Shown here: positions 1 to 20,800 of the stretch, piece after piece
Numbering within the stretch: the stretch's first letter is position 1
How the letters are laid out: the number at the start of each line of letters is the position of its first letter
Assembly (NCBI RefSeq): GCF_032062135.1
Contig: NC_092858.1
Span: 121,290,192 to 121,354,191, forward strand
Direction: 5' to 3'
DNA from: Pyxicephalus adspersus
Lineage: Eukaryota > Chordata > Amphibia > Anura > Pyxicephalidae
Length of the DNA stretch: 64,000 bases
The notes under the pieces: generated by a model
Seen by the model: the letters and a program-made list of their open reading frames with translations, nothing else
Database searches by the model: none
What the model was told of the DNA's origin: nothing
Translations under genes and position numbers: made by a program

Positions 1-70
1 ATGCCAGTGAGCCAAGGCAGGCACCTTTTGGCTTGGGAAAAACACTAACCCAAACATTAGATACATTCAG

Positions 71-237
71 CTTGATTTAATAAAACTCGCCAAGACTGGA
101 AAGGATTTACTTTCAACAGTGAAGCTGGGTTCGGGTAAGGATTTAAAACATTTGCTTACAAATAGCAAATGACTTTTAAGGAATCTATTCCAGGTTTGCT
201 GGATCACCCAGCTTTGCTGAAGAAAGCGATTTATTAG
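71..237. repeat. Palindromic MITE-like element, family A, degenerate copy
   Basis: Starts CTTGATTTAATAAAACTCGC and ends with the imperfect reverse complement (GCGATTTATTAG). Inner arms carry CCAAGACTGGAAAGG and CCAGGTTTGCTGGATCACCC, shared with the copies at 8067, 35762 and 53168. Confidence 0.65.
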
Positions 238-960
238 AAAGGGAAGATTAAATGCCTAAAACTAAAGAAAGGGGTTGCAGATTTCCTCATCTGCAGATTT
301 CCTAAAAGGTAACATCCAGGGAGTTTAGGCTTTAATATAAGCCAACAGTACACAAGGACATAAAGCAATGCTCTATAATACTGTAATATTTTATATGTAT
401 TATTTTACCCCTTGAAATAATTTTTAGGTTTTGTAGAGTCCCTCCTAAAAAAGATTGTACTTTAGTGCTCATGGTACAAGATGCAGTTTTAAATAAAAGA
501 AACAACAAATGTGTGCACCTAGTATATCCAACACCCAGGGCATATAGATTTGTTGGAAAAAAGTATTTCCAATAATATTCAGAAAAATGTGGTCTGAGTA
601 GACGGCAGTGAAATTCATTTTTTTTATTGTGTTTTCGTCATTCCCTGCTCTTTTCTTAAGCAAAGGACACACAAACAATAAGAACTTGGTATCTTTCATT
701 TCTACTTCTGCTATGTATTATTAGGCCACATAATCAGAATAGAATTTGCAGAATATTTTATTTTTGATCAGCTACAAACTCTAGTTTCTAGTAACTATGA
801 GAACTCAAGTTAATATACCCCTTAACCAGAGTAGTTTAGGGAATAACCTACAGCCCAATCTAGATATTTTTCCATGATGTCATGAGAGTGGTTTTTCCTC
901 AGGGCACGCAGTGAGAAGAGGGATTGATAGGATTATTAAATTTAAGGTTCAAGCAGATGT

Positions 961-1372
961 AAGGCTAGGTAAACACGTGCAATAGTTATCATTTGAAAAT
1001 GAACGATCAACGAATTTTCTTGATTATTTTGAACGATCGTATTGTGCACAATTCTGTACATGCTGTAACGATAGGATCGTTCACAATAATCCACCAATAA
1101 TGTACACACTAGATTCGATCGTTCGAATGCAGGAAGTGACATGTGCAGGAAAAAATGAATAACAGAACATTCCACAATCACTGAACGAACGTACATACAA
1201 TAGATTACGAACAATCGTCGCCTAATCAGATCTGCCGGGACGGTCATTTGTTTCCGGTGAGATTCCTCGTTTGTCGGCGTCGTCGTGCATTTTTTTTGTT
1301 AACAATTATCGAATGATCTGTTGTGGATCGTTTGTTTTCAACAACAATTATTGCACGTGTGTACGCAGCCTA
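961..1372. mobile_element. Non-autonomous DNA transposon-like element, family B
   Basis: Ends AAGGCTAGGTAAACACGTGC and GCACGTGTGTACGCAGCCT are inverted repeats. The interior is rich in GAACGATCG motifs. A second copy at 57872-58273 matches along its length, including TGTACATGCTGTAACGATA. No coding capacity. The termini suggest a hAT-like MITE, but I cannot prove the superfamily. Confidence 0.75.
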
Positions 1373-2079
1373 AATGTGAGGGAGAGATATTCGAGCCAAT
1401 CAGATTTCTTGCATACACATGTGGTGACAAAAAAGAAAAGATAAAGTCATCAGTCTTTTGCTGCTCCTTGGCATAATAATCAATTCCAAACTGTATTGAA
1501 GTTGTGTAGTTGTCTTTAATGAGTGTTTTGAGAGTAAGGTAAAAAAACATTTAGTATTTGTCAGCATTAAAGTTTTAACTGTTACTACTAAAAGACAGGG
1601 CAAAGTCTAAAATGATGGTGGTAGGTTCACCTTAATCAATCCAGTTGTTTCAGCAAAAGCTGGTAGAAATTGCTTGGAGTCAACATCTTATTTTCCTTTA
1701 AAACCCATTCAAATTATTATGTTGTGGTAACGTGGTGCCATTATTTTTGAATCACACTTGAATACACCTCAACAATGTGATTTTGTGCTGCCAGCATCAC
1801 AAAAATAAAAATTGTGACTTCCTCTTGTTTTTATGTGCATTATGGTGTGTTGGCTGTCTGGATAAATGGACCACAACTTAGTGAAGATGTAAAGAAGTTT
1901 TAAATGTCATTTGTCACCCCAAATAATTCTCTATTATTGCTACTCCCAGAACTGCAAGCCATATAAAGAAGTTTACATTTCCACCCCTCTTGTGTTTAAA
2001 CTTCATGTCGGTTTGGTTTGCAGCACAAATGTTGCTCTAGGAACCCATCCATTGAGCAAGAAGAAACACACAAATTAAA

Positions 2080-4491
2080 ATACCAGTTTGCATTTATTTT
2101 TTCATTGTACATAGGTTTATTTTTCTTTACATTCGAAAAAGTCACGTGTGTCGACTTCCATCTTTTACAGGCAGTCAAGGCAGAAAACAGAATACAAAAC
2201 GGACAGACAAACAAGTAAACAAAAGTTATCTTACAATTAGAAGCTTTATTTTTATAAAGAAATTTCAAAAGGCAAAAATTGTAGGACACAAGCTGAAGGT
2301 CTCGAGAAGATAAAGCTAAATCTGAATTTGTTTCTTTCAAAGCATGGAAAAAAAGAAAAGGAAAAAGAAAAAAAAACTTTCAGTAGACAAAGCACAGACA
2401 GGTGGGTTTTGCAACACAGTAAAACCATCTATCAAAATGCTGGTGTATAATGTGTGCATTGTTTAGCAATAGTACAGGGATAAGGTTTGTTTTCACGAAA
2501 GCAGAAAAGGGAGGAAGCAAATGGTTTACAGGACAAGTCTGATAAATAAAAGAATAGATGTTACCCCCCTCCAATATTATAGTGACTTAGACGCTGGTAC
2601 ATGAACATGGCAGAAAAAGTAAGTAGGTGCAACTGTACCTGTGTGTAAGAAAAGCCTATATGGCCTAAATATGAAAACTCTACAAGACTTCAAAAAAATC
2701 ATACATCCTGAATATATTATTACATCACCAATAGAAAAAAATCTTGTGCAGTGGTGATTGTGGTAGTTACGATAGAGGTATTAAAGTCAAAATTCATGTC
2801 AATCAACTTCTTGATTGGTTTACTAGGGGAACTTATATAATTAATTCAAAACACAAACTTGTACAATGGAGATGATCAAGCTTCATGAATGGAAAGTGAA
2901 GGAAAGGAATATAACCAAGATGCCGTGTTCTTTGTTTTAATCAGTGCTAAAAAGACAAGTTGAAGTGCTTTCTTATGTACTTAAGACCGCTCTTTCCCCA
3001 AATCTTTCTATATGAAGCCCTTTGTGAGATTTTGGCACAATTCTGTTTAAATAGCAACAACATGCAAAGAGCCTAGACTAAACAATTAAACAATTGCTCA
3101 CCCATGCAAATTCATTAGCTTATGCACACACTTATGCTAAGTAAAATTGTTTTATTTTTTTTCATCTTGAATTTGTTTTATCATGATGGTTGTAATGTCC
3201 ATTACCAAAAAAATATATATGTAGTGAAAGTGGTGCAAAAGGGGCAACTTCAAAGGTTATTGTTGCAAAGTGTCTAGAATTTGTTTTGAGGAAACCAGGG
3301 CAAAAGAACGCAGCTTCTTTTAGTAGCATCTCATTGCTCTACCTACAGGCAACATAAGTTTACACAAATTCCTATCACTGGGGTGACTATAGCTGTACCA
3401 ACACAGCAAACAGGTCCTTCCTAATCTGTTTTAGAACGTGCTGGAAATACATACAAAGAAAGTTACAGTGATTGCCGAATGAAGACCAGCAAGACACATT
3501 CTTTGGCTTTGGCTTCACTGAAATGATAACACCAACACTTTCTTCAAGAGAATCAACTGCACCCATTCACAGTCTTGGTCAAATTTAATTTCCTTCAACT
3601 GCACCCTTTTACAATCTTGGCAGAATTACTTTCCCCTAGACAGTGTGTGGAACTCCCAATTTCCTGCTTCTATTGGGTACTGAAATGGGATCCCATGCAT
3701 CAATTTGTCATTGCACAGGAGGGCCCAAAACACATATTTCAAGAGATTAGGTATAGTACATACCTGCCTACTTTAAAATACCAGAAAGAGATTGTGATAT
3801 GCTATATGGGGTCCTGCCCTATAGGCTACATACCTCCCACTTAAATGACAAAGCTACACAACACCATCACGATAATTGTCATTATGCAGGGTAATGCCAA
3901 ACAGAAATTATGACTGGAGTAACAGAATAGTGCAACTTGCTTGTAGATAATATTGTGCTATGGAAGAATTACACATCATGTACACACATACCTACGAGGT
4001 CTACAATGCCTTAAGGAAAACCTCGCTCGATTGTAGTTTCTATTTGCTGCCATACAACACAAAATGGCATGGAGTCCTAAACCAGGCCTTTGGGAAGGGG
4101 ATTTTTATGGAAGGTGTAAAAGATCTAAAGGAGATCAAGAATATGGCACGGAAAAATCTCCCAAAATCCTATATGTGCTTTTCACTTCCAGAAAGATATT
4201 TTTTTTCAGGAGTTTGGATTAGTAGCGGGTGCAGGAGGCACTGCATGTACATTCAATGCTTCCTGAAGACTTTTCCGCACACCCAAACCTGCCAAACTCT
4301 AGATAGATGTTTAGGTGTGAAACAAATGGAAAAAAACAAAGAAACAAGAATACATACATTTACAGTACAAACGGTGCATATAGCTTGTTGCTGCTGGAGT
4401 CTCTGGCATCAAATAGCAGGTGCTGCAGCAGCAAATACAGCTATGCGCTTTGTTCTTCTCTTGGTCTTCCCAAAAGGATCTAAGACTTTGC
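2080..4491 (-). other. rhoc: rhoc 3' untranslated region, probable extent
   Basis: From the TAA at 4492 down to about 2.0 kb no repeat element is recognisable, unlike almost every other 2-kb stretch here, which suggests a long last exon. Candidate AATAAA poly(A) signals on the minus strand are at 3156-3151 (after an A-rich stretch), about 2250-2245, and a close pair near 2118 and 2099-2094. I cannot tell which is used; the pair near 2.1 kb is taken as the distal limit. Plus-strand open frames inside this block (for example 3960-4622) are not supported as genes. Confidence 0.45.
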
Positions 4492-11516
<7,025 letters not shown>

Positions 11517-13133
11517 CTACAGATTTAAAATATAATATAAAACAAATGCTCTGTACAGAAATTGTTACCCAGTATTTCCAGGTACTGGGGGTGAATGTGG
11601 GTTGTTACCCTATGATGGTGCCCATACCGAGCAGCTGATAGCTATACCAAGTACTCACATGACTGGGGAAGTGACACCCTGCTAGTACACCAGCTGTTTG
11701 GATAGATGTTGGGAAGGGTTAGAAAGGTTTTATAGTTGTATACAATATGAAGAGATTTCTTCCTTCCTACTGTGTGGTCAACAGGACACCATATGAAGGG
11801 CACACATTGACAAAAGTAACAAACCTTTTTACTGCTTTTTTATTGTGGAAACCTTTTACATGTGGTGTTTGTGATTGGAAATAAAATTCAACCCAAATCA
11901 CTTCTTTCTGACCCCCATGGATAGCAATGACAACCATTCTCCAATCTATCTAAAACTGGGGAGAAAGCATCAAAAATCCATGAACACAACATGACCAAAT
12001 GCTAAAATTTGAACAATTTTACCCTAGATTGAAGTGCCATACAATATGGGCATTTAGATGGTAAGTGGTATCAAATAGGTGATGGTTTTATTCTTGCTAT
12101 ACAATGTGTGTTAAAGTGTTAATAAATTAAATATTTATTCTGTATAGTTTGTATTTATATAGATGCAACTACACATTTTATTGACGAGGTCAGTCAGATT
12201 AAAAACAACATCCATTCTAATGATTTCCATCATTCACAATGCATAGTTGTAGTAGGCAGCAATCCCAAGGTAAACTCTGAATCACTGCACTGACTACCAC
12301 CATGACTGTATAAATAAACATTTATACAATTATTCACATATGTATTCATCATTTCTAATTCAGAGCCAATGGAAAGTTTATGGTTTGAGGTTAGGTCTTT
12401 ATGTTCACAGTTCCAAAATACTCAACAAAACATTGTAAATGTACATGTATTTTAAATTTTGCAAAGTGCTGGGTGTCAGATCATCCATTTGTCAGCAGAA
12501 CAGCAATAGGAGCAGCCACTTTTGGATTGTTTTTCGTTCTTCACTACTTTACGAGACACTGACTTAGAATGACTTAGAATAAGTTCATGTACAAAGACTT
12601 AGAATAAGCACTCATCTAATAAAGCAGCAGGACACTGCATATTCATAAGCTTGTAATGTGTCAGTGACCCACTGACAAACAGTCTAACAACCTTGAACTG
12701 ACAACAAGTGAGCCATTTGAAAAATAAAAAAAAAGAATGAATACATTTTCCTATTGCTGTCCCTTACTTACAAAATGGCACATGAACAAGAGCAAATGGC
12801 AGAAGAACAGTATTTCAATGCTCCTGAAACTGTTAGATGAACGGGATTCTCTGGACACTGCAGCTCTTAAGCTATGATCACAGCCCAGGAGTCATGGAGG
12901 ACAAAAAATTCAAATTTGTACAAGATCGTTCATTACTATGTTCTGGTGGAATAATGAATAAACAAGGACAGCACAGTGAGGCAAAACTCACTTGTCACCC
13001 CCCCATACAATAAATCTGGACAAAGCTGCATGTGCAGTGCTCCCTTATTGTCTTACCACTAAAACAGGCCTATAGGCCATGTTCAGAATGTTTGAACATT
13101 TTACACTGGGCATTTCTGCTCTGTTCAATGCTT

Positions 13134-13262
13134 CTTAGATTGTAAGCTCTTCTAGGCAGGATCCTGTCCTCCTCCTGTGTCACTGTCTGTATCTGTCTGT
13201 CATTTGCAACCCCTATTTAATGTACAGCGCTGCGTAACATGTTGGCACTATATACTGTTTAT
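13134..13262 (+). repeat. LINE 3' tail fragment (L2/CR1-like)
   Basis: TTAGATTGTAAGCTCTTCTA, then TGTCTGTATCTGTCTGTCAT and TGTACAGCGCTGCGTAACAT, ending in CACTATATA. The final part is shared with the 3' end of the SINE at 14568, the usual relation between a SINE and its partner LINE. Confidence 0.65.
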
Positions 13263-13677
13263 TAATTTCCCATTCACTATGGGTGGCCATGGTTTAGGGG
13301 TGGCACCTCACCTCTACAATAGCCATCTGAACATAGCCTTAAGGAGAGTGAAGATAAGCAGTGCGGTTGACAGGACAGGTAAGTATATCATTTCTTCTTT
13401 GCTCATTTACATAGGTGACGGTTATTTCATAACAGATATACAATGGGACAATATTCTGTGCTGGCATTAACAGTTGGGAGTTAATGATGGCTGACAACGA
13501 CCATTATTCAACAAAATTTGGCAGCAGAGATTTGTAAGTGGAAGTAACCAAAAAAAAAAACAGTTGCTGGGTGTCCTATGCCCCAAGGCGAAAGACAAAT
13601 ACAAAGAAAACAGCTTCAGCAAAGTTGTCCGTGTGTAGCTGGGGAGCAGCAAGAAAGGACATGGAGCTTTTCTAACT

Positions 13678-13794
13678 GGCTACCCCCATCCCATCCAGAG
13701 ATCAGTTTGAAAAAGGCATGATGAGACAGCTTTTTTAGTAATAGGTTCCCACCATGCCTTTTGAAACTGATCTCTGGGTGGGATGGGGGTAGCC
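13678..13794. repeat. Inverted repeat with stem of about 45 bp
   Basis: GGCTACCCCCATCCCATCC plus AGAGATCAGTTT pairs with AAACTGATCTCTGGGTGGGA plus TGGGGGTAGCC. GGCATGATG and CACCATGCC extend the stem. The loop is about 25 nt. The flanks do not look like a known element. Confidence 0.8.
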
Positions 13795-14567
13795 GGCACT
13801 CATCACCTTTCAGTGTAGTGGATTCTTCAGTGATTTAACAGGAAAATTTGCAGTGTCTGCATCCCTTTAGAACCATCATACCCTTTAATAAGAATCTCAT
13901 AAAAAATGATAGCACTCCTTAAGGTAGCAATATTAAACTGACTTGGAAAATTACAGTGATTTCAGATTGAAATTCGAAAGGTAATTTTTTTTAACAACAT
14001 TAAATAACAAAATGGCTTGTGTAGCAGTTTTGTATGCCATAATAATGTAACACAATTGGAGCTTTTATAAAGGAAAAGGAAAACTGCTAGGTGATCTGGT
14101 TGTTTAGCATGAATAGTGCCCATGGAAACTGCTGGTGCTTTATAAATACTATTTGATTATATGAATACATATACATACTCAATGCAAAAAAAAAAAACAA
14201 AAAAAACTTACTACTTCTATGTAATTAAGAACATCAAAAGAGACACTGTCGGCTTGCCTACGCAAGGCAGGCATGCAAGGGGAAGTGTCTCTGAACTGAC
14301 CCTCCTTAACAGGTAAGTGTTCTCTTAAAGTTCCTCCAAAGCTGTCAAGAATATAAACGTGGCCTAGCAGCCAATCACTAGGTCTAAGCACTGTGCGTTT
14401 TTGGAGAGTGGACATGATGTTAGCACCCCCCAAGAGCTTACACAGCTAAACAATCTGATGTCACAGCTCCCCTGGGTCTTCACAGCCAGCACCAAGATGC
14501 ATGGGTATACAAAAGTACAACAAAGATTTGCTTCCCTTGGGCAGGGTTGATTGTATGTGTATGTGTA

Positions 14568-14901
14568 GGGCAGCACGGTGGCTCAGGGGTTAGCACTCCG
14601 GCCTTTGCAGCACTAGGTCCCAGGTTCGATCCCCAGCCAGGACATTATCTGCATGGAGTTTGCAGGTTCTCCCCGTGTCTGCGTGGGTTTCCTCCGGGTA
14701 CTCCGGTTTCCTCCCACATCCCAAAAACATGCAGTTAGGTTAATTGGCTTCTCCCTAACAATTGACCTTAGACTACATTAATGACTATGGTAGGGACATT
14801 AGATTGTGAGTTGCTTTAAGGGACAGTTAGTGATACGACTATGGACTATGTACAGCGCTGCGTAATATGATGGTGCTATATAAATACTGTATAATAATAA
14901 T
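14568..14901 (+). mobile_element. tRNA-derived SINE, V-SINE type
   Basis: Starts GGGCAGCACGGTGGCTCAGG with a pol III A box (TGGCTCAGGGG), followed by a B box GGTTCGATCC at 14623-14632. Next is the conserved central block GCATGGAGTTTGCAGGTTCT through GGTTTCCTCCCACATCC known from vertebrate V-SINEs such as DANA. The tail, TGTACAGCGCTGCGTAATAT, is shared with the LINE fragment at 13134 and ends in ATAATAATAAT. About 330 bp, near full length. Confidence 0.88.
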
Positions 14902-15960
14902 ACCCCTGACCACGATCTAAAGTCGTATGGGGGGATAAAAAAGCAAGAAGGAGGAGATTCCCCTTTTATTCAACTTTCTCCATTATTGGTTGGCTATTTT
15001 ATGAATATTATTTTTTTCCTATTATATATTATTTTTATTTAAAGATTTATGTCAGGGAAAAAAAGAAGGTTGTCCTAGTTCACCTAGTTCATGTTACAGC
15101 CATTTGAACCTTCTTGCAAAGCTTATCTTGTGCAATATATATTGCTTTGACAAACTGAGATAACCAGTTAACTACCAGTTTTCTTATCAGACACAGCTGT
15201 GGACTTTAGCCAAAGTTGTAACTGTCCAGTAATGGGGGAGGAACTCAGGACAAGTAATATATGCCAGTAAAAGCTAAACAGGAAAACTGCTCTATATTTC
15301 TTCTCCAGTAAAGTCTTACACAATATGTACCAAAGGCAGCAAGTTGCTAGGCAATTGGAAGAAAACTCTTCTACCTATAATGTTTACCCTGTGAATCATT
15401 TCTTTGTTTTCAAGCATGATGCATGCTAAGATCTGATTTAACTGTCTTAAAAAGATTTATATCATTTCAGTATATTTTCACACTGACTGCATATTAGCGG
15501 ATATCAACTAGACAACATCAAGTTTGTCTGGAATTTTATTCCCAGTTTTACTTAATTTTGTGGTGGTTATGTTTATGATAGGACACCAGGCATATGTTAT
15601 TTTGCACAAAACCTTTCATCCAACCTTTAGGTTATTCCATTTGCGGTTTTGAAAAGCTAATTTCGGTACACAAGATAGGGGTGTGGCAGGGGTATGCCAT
15701 TTGCCTACATACTTTGAGATAAAAGTTGCCCCGCCTTTGCTTTCACCAAAAGTCGGGAGGGACCTTTAGACAAGTTGGCTATGATGATACAAAATGACCA
15801 GGAGTAATCAGACTAAAGACCAGAAACTTGGAGAAGGCAATATGACTAAAAAGTGTAGTGCTGAAGTATTATTAGCCAATATCTAACAGGTAAAACTTTT
15901 TAGAACACTGACACTTTTGAGACAACCATTATTACAGTTTCAAGATAAGGGATAGGTTTT

Positions 15961-15983
15961 CCAAAAAAAAAAAAAAAAAAAAA
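15961..15983 (+). repeat. Poly(A) tract
   Basis: A run of more than 20 A. No element body was recognised upstream of it. Confidence 0.9.
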
Positions 15984-17677
15984 GGGAATTCCTGCCTAGT
16001 TTGTAAGTGGTCAAATTTCTTCAGACCATACAATTCAGCCAGTAGCAAGAGGAAATGTGGATCAGCCTGGGGTGAGTGATGTGCATTCATAACATTCCAA
16101 ACACATTCTTTTTGAAAGCTGATTAGGTTCTACTTATAACACTTTACTGATCTAACCTATCAAATTCTCCCCCTGTCACAAGAAGCTCAGTGTCTGCTCT
16201 GAGCAGGAGAAAAAAGTTGTTAAATAATCAAAGGCCACCTTTATACAGCATACAAAATTGGGTTGGTTTAGAGAAGATTTAGCTATCACAATTTTAAGAA
16301 CAATGAAAATTCTCTTTTGTTACAGTTGGATTTGTAACTTTAAATGGTTTTTCAATCTCCTCATCTCTATAACATAGCAGGAATTTTTCAGTAGTCATAG
16401 GGTATGCCTAATACCATTGTTTGAGAGAACATTGTAAAGTGCAATGGACAGAAATGGTTTTCCAAAAGCATCAACAGGTTATAATACTTTTATATTCCCT
16501 ATGTTAACAAGACCTAGAAGGAAATGTTCACAAGTTACCAAAAATAAATCTATTACATACAAGCAGATTTGCCCTCTCTGTTCAATGAACTAACTGCTAA
16601 TCGATTCAACTTCAATTCAAAACAATGCAAACAAACATATGATATTATGGACTTCCAAACTTTGGGGATGGGGTGAGCCATAGGATAGATATGATCTCCA
16701 ATTGGATTTGGTGATTGTTCTACAGCAGTCTGTTTGCAGTTTACCAGTTTGTTAGTGCATAATCATAGAAAGAGCAGCATTGCCTAGAATAATGAACAAT
16801 TGCCTGTACAGAATGAACACAAACAAGACCACAGACATGACAATCTGACTGTACTATATTCAATGGTTAAGAAACAAAGTGGTCCTGAACTCTACAAATA
16901 AAGATTTGCTAGAAATATTTTGTAAAAACATAAGCTGTTCTTAGAAAATACCTTGATAACAGTTTATTTTTTATGTCTCATTAAAAATAGCAGTCCACTA
17001 CCTTGCATATCTGTTGCCTACAGCCTCATTGCTGTGTATCCACAATTTGGGAAGGCTCTGGTAACTATTCCTTTGCCCTCTTGTCTTTTTTTTCTGTAGC
17101 CTCCAACACATGCCAACATCTTGTGCCAGCTAATGGAAAAGGGCAAGTACATGCCAGTACTCCCTGCGAGAATATTTGTGAGATTTGGGACCATCTTTGC
17201 AAAGACACTGTCAACCTGCCCTACATTGGCATGCTTTGTACAAACTATATTTTTGGAACCCTAAAACAGTTTTCTTTTACTTGCACCACCACCTTTTTTA
17301 AGCTTCTAATTATATAATTATGTGACCTTTATGAAGTCTGTAATTTAAGGCTATAAAATGAAATTGCATGTAAGACACACATTTTTAGACTTACAAATGT
17401 ATACTTGAATGTTCTTAACTCTAAGCAAAAAGACTTTGCTTTACAAATATGGATCCTCCAACTTTTTATCTAATTTAGTAAATGAGGAAATTATGTATGC
17501 ATCCAAACCAGTATACTCATTATGATATATATATGATGTTGTAGCTCATCCTCATCATGACAGTCAACAAAAAGCAAAGAAAAGGTCAACAAGTTCATAA
17601 TTCTAGTCCACAGATCATGCATATAACTAAAAGCAGAACAGTAAAGATGTCTAGTATAAAATCATTTTGTATGAGTT

Positions 17678-17679
<2 letters not shown>

Positions 17680-17718
<39 letters not shown>

Positions 17719-17745
17719 TCTATATGTACTCTAGAAATTGAACAT

Positions 17746-17811
<66 letters not shown>
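17680..17811. repeat. Compound (TA)n microsatellite
   Basis: Two pure AT/TA tracts (about 17680-17712 and 17754-17811) separated by a short interruption containing ACACACTC and CATACATACA. Open frames running through it on both strands are spurious. Confidence 0.97.
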
Positions 17812-17814
<3 letters not shown>

Positions 17815-20800
17815 TGTCATGTAACACTGGCAATGGAAATAAATACTTCTGGCATAAGCCTGAGACCATGTGTTGAGAGTAGTTCTCTGCTGGCACTTAC
17901 CATCTGTATAATAATTAAAGGGGTTTTCCATAATCATATGACATTTACCAGCTTGTTCTTTCTCATTTCTATATATCCTCTGAGCCAAGAGCAGTAGGTT
18001 GATAAGAAATTATTGGCATTCTATAAAACAGATACATAGTCTGCTTAAAGTAGACCTTTAACTTCAAGAGATACAATTAATAATAAATAATTCCATTAAT
18101 AATAAATTGCTGCAATAAAGTGGGAAAAAAAAACTTGTGGGAAACAAAAAGTTAGCAAGCATACTTTGATTATCCCACAACTTCTGCACAGCAAATGGTG
18201 ACATTGTAATCTTTCCAGCAAGATCCTAAAACTGTTGAGTCCTAAACCTTTCTTTAGCTCAGTGCATTAGTATCTTAAGAGATTTGGGATCCTCAGTGTT
18301 CCCAGGAAAACCTTAAAGATTGCAATGCCACTTTTGCCACAACAGGCAGAAGATAAGGTAAGAAATTTATCAAATGTTTTTTACCCACATTTTTTTCCTT
18401 ACTTTCTTTAATGCACTGATTATTATGGGGGTGGGGACCCCGATATTATAAGTGTACCTTTCTTTTTAAATCATTGACTACTTGGTAGAACAGCTTAACA
18501 ATTTGTACTGTATTTGTATTTAAAAATGATAAGTTTAAAGCTGGATAGAAGGAGAGGGATGACCTAAAAAATTTTTTTTTTTTACCTTGCTCAGGACAAA
18601 CACACAATTAAGTTATTTATTACCCTGGCTTATGCACACACACATCAGGAAGGTTTCATCAAGGTATCATCACCTAGACCAGACCGGTTAGGCTATGCTT
18701 TATTTGCATATCCTACTTTCATGTGACACATACACTTTAACTGCTTCAGTGCATTTTACTTTCTTATTTTAAATAAACCCTATACAAAAATGATTGTTTA
18801 TAGAAAAGAAAAAGTTTACATGAAGGAGTGTGAAGTTGATCTCCAGTACAAACATCTACCCTTCCACCAGCATCATTTTCGGAGACAAATTGCTTACACT
18901 CCTACCTACAGCTGACTTCAGTTACCTTACTCCTCCTATTAATCTAAAACACAGAGTTTACAGTTTTAGAAACTGGGATTGAAGGAAGACATAATAATAC
19001 CTTCTGTTTCAGGATCTAATATGCTGACCATATATTAAGATAACCCAATTAATATAATGCGCTCAAAGAAAAGTTTAGGAAATTACCCAAAAAAGGAAAA
19101 GTTAGTTCAGACCTTATTGTGAAAAGGAATAGATGGACCTGCAAGGTTTGTAAATCTTTCATGTTAAACTTACTGTAAAACATGTTTTAGATGGGGTATT
19201 ACTTTAATTATATCATTCGAATTAAAAAACTGGGGCCAACATTGTACATTATACTTTACTTTATCAGGGGCAATGCAAAATTAACATACATATTTACATA
19301 TATAAAAAAAGTAAAATCCATTTTAAAAGTGATGTTACCCCCATCATTACATGGACGTCATTAAAGGCATGTTTTTTTATCTCAAGATCAAAATCATTTT
19401 TTCTTAATAATGTATTAAATATTTCATTTCATGAAACTGGAGAATGTCCTGGATTTTAAATTCCCTGCAGTTATCCAAAAATAGTATGTTTCGCATTTGA
19501 ATTACAAGAAAGGATTAGAAAATGTCTCACAGAATAAGTCTGCTAATATGATCCGAGAAATAAATCAGTAATAAAAACGAGACATACCAAAAAGATGGCA
19601 AACCTTTATAAATGTTAATATAAAATATACCCCAAGCTTACGAAAAAAAGATGATGATGGCTTCTGAACTGATCACCATAAGCCTTCACAGATTTAGGCA
19701 AACAATGTTTTGGCGGCTTTACATCAGATTAGACCAACTGATCCACTAACTGGATCCACCCACCGTACACAACATTGAGATAAGCACTACAAGGCACAGT
19801 TACACAACCACTGGTTGTGTTTAGCAAAAGGGCATGGGAGAGGAAACTTTGGACATATTTTATTAAATGTAAAAAAGATATTGTGTAGTTTTCCATATGT
19901 ATAGGAAATTACAGTACATTCAACAGCCAATGGTGTAAAGATTAAGGGTGTGGGGGAAGGGGTTTGGTAAAAGCACAGTTATTCAAATACTGGATTGGCT
20001 AGTCATTCATAAAACGCTCACATTCAACAATTTCCATCTTGTGTAGATGAAGTGGGTTAGAAACATCAAATCTCAATTTAATATGACAAAATGAGATTCT
20101 TTTCACAAAAGATATATGTAAATCAAAAATAGTGTTGACATTGGAAATAGAAAAATCACGTTTGAGGATATGCTTGGTAAATCAGTTTTTCACATTTTGT
20201 GGTGTACAATAAAGGAAATAATACAGAAATACAGAAAATTATTGAATTTAGATACATTTTATGATAAGGAATAGTGGGGTTAATATCATTAAACCAATAT
20301 TCTTTTGTCAGGGGCAATGAAATACAAACATTTAATTTTTTTGTAATTATTTACAAGCTATAAATAATCTCCCCGTAGGGAAGCCAAGTCACATTTGTTC
20401 AGCTCAAGAGTACTCAACTACCCAAGAGGCAAAGCCCGGAGTTCTGTGTTACTAGGGAACCTATGCCATAGTGCAAAAATTGAATGACTTTTCCCTAGCA
20501 GTTGAGTACAATAGGGCAGTAACAAATATTATGCAAGTAGCTCACCATTGAGACATATAGCATTGCGGACACAACTGGCTTAGAAATAGGATACATTTAG
20601 AGAGACAGAGGGGTTGAATACAAACTATGAAGAATAGAAGCATGTGTAAATTTATCTAACATTTTGGGAAACATGGATTTAACATTGCACCCCATTTTCC
20701 GTTGTCAAGATTTTTAAAAGGCGGCTGGCTTTTGAGGTTAGAAGCTTGGAATAGTGGCATAATATTATGTTGGGAAAATGAAGTATAAAGGTAATGTGTT

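Larger units (their letters stand above)
1..2079. other. Region downstream of rhoc, repeat-bearing
   Basis: No coding signal. It holds a degenerate palindromic element (71-237) and a complete terminal-inverted-repeat element (961-1372), with unassigned AT-rich sequence between and after them. It may still include the end of a longer rhoc 3' UTR. Confidence 0.5.

Noticed and set aside
14568..14640. Possible tRNA gene
   Set aside because: A and B boxes are present, but the body continues into the V-SINE central domain and no cloverleaf with acceptor stem forms, so it is a SINE head.
17557..17988. Open frames rich in YIYIYI
   Set aside because: Translation of the (TA)n microsatellite.
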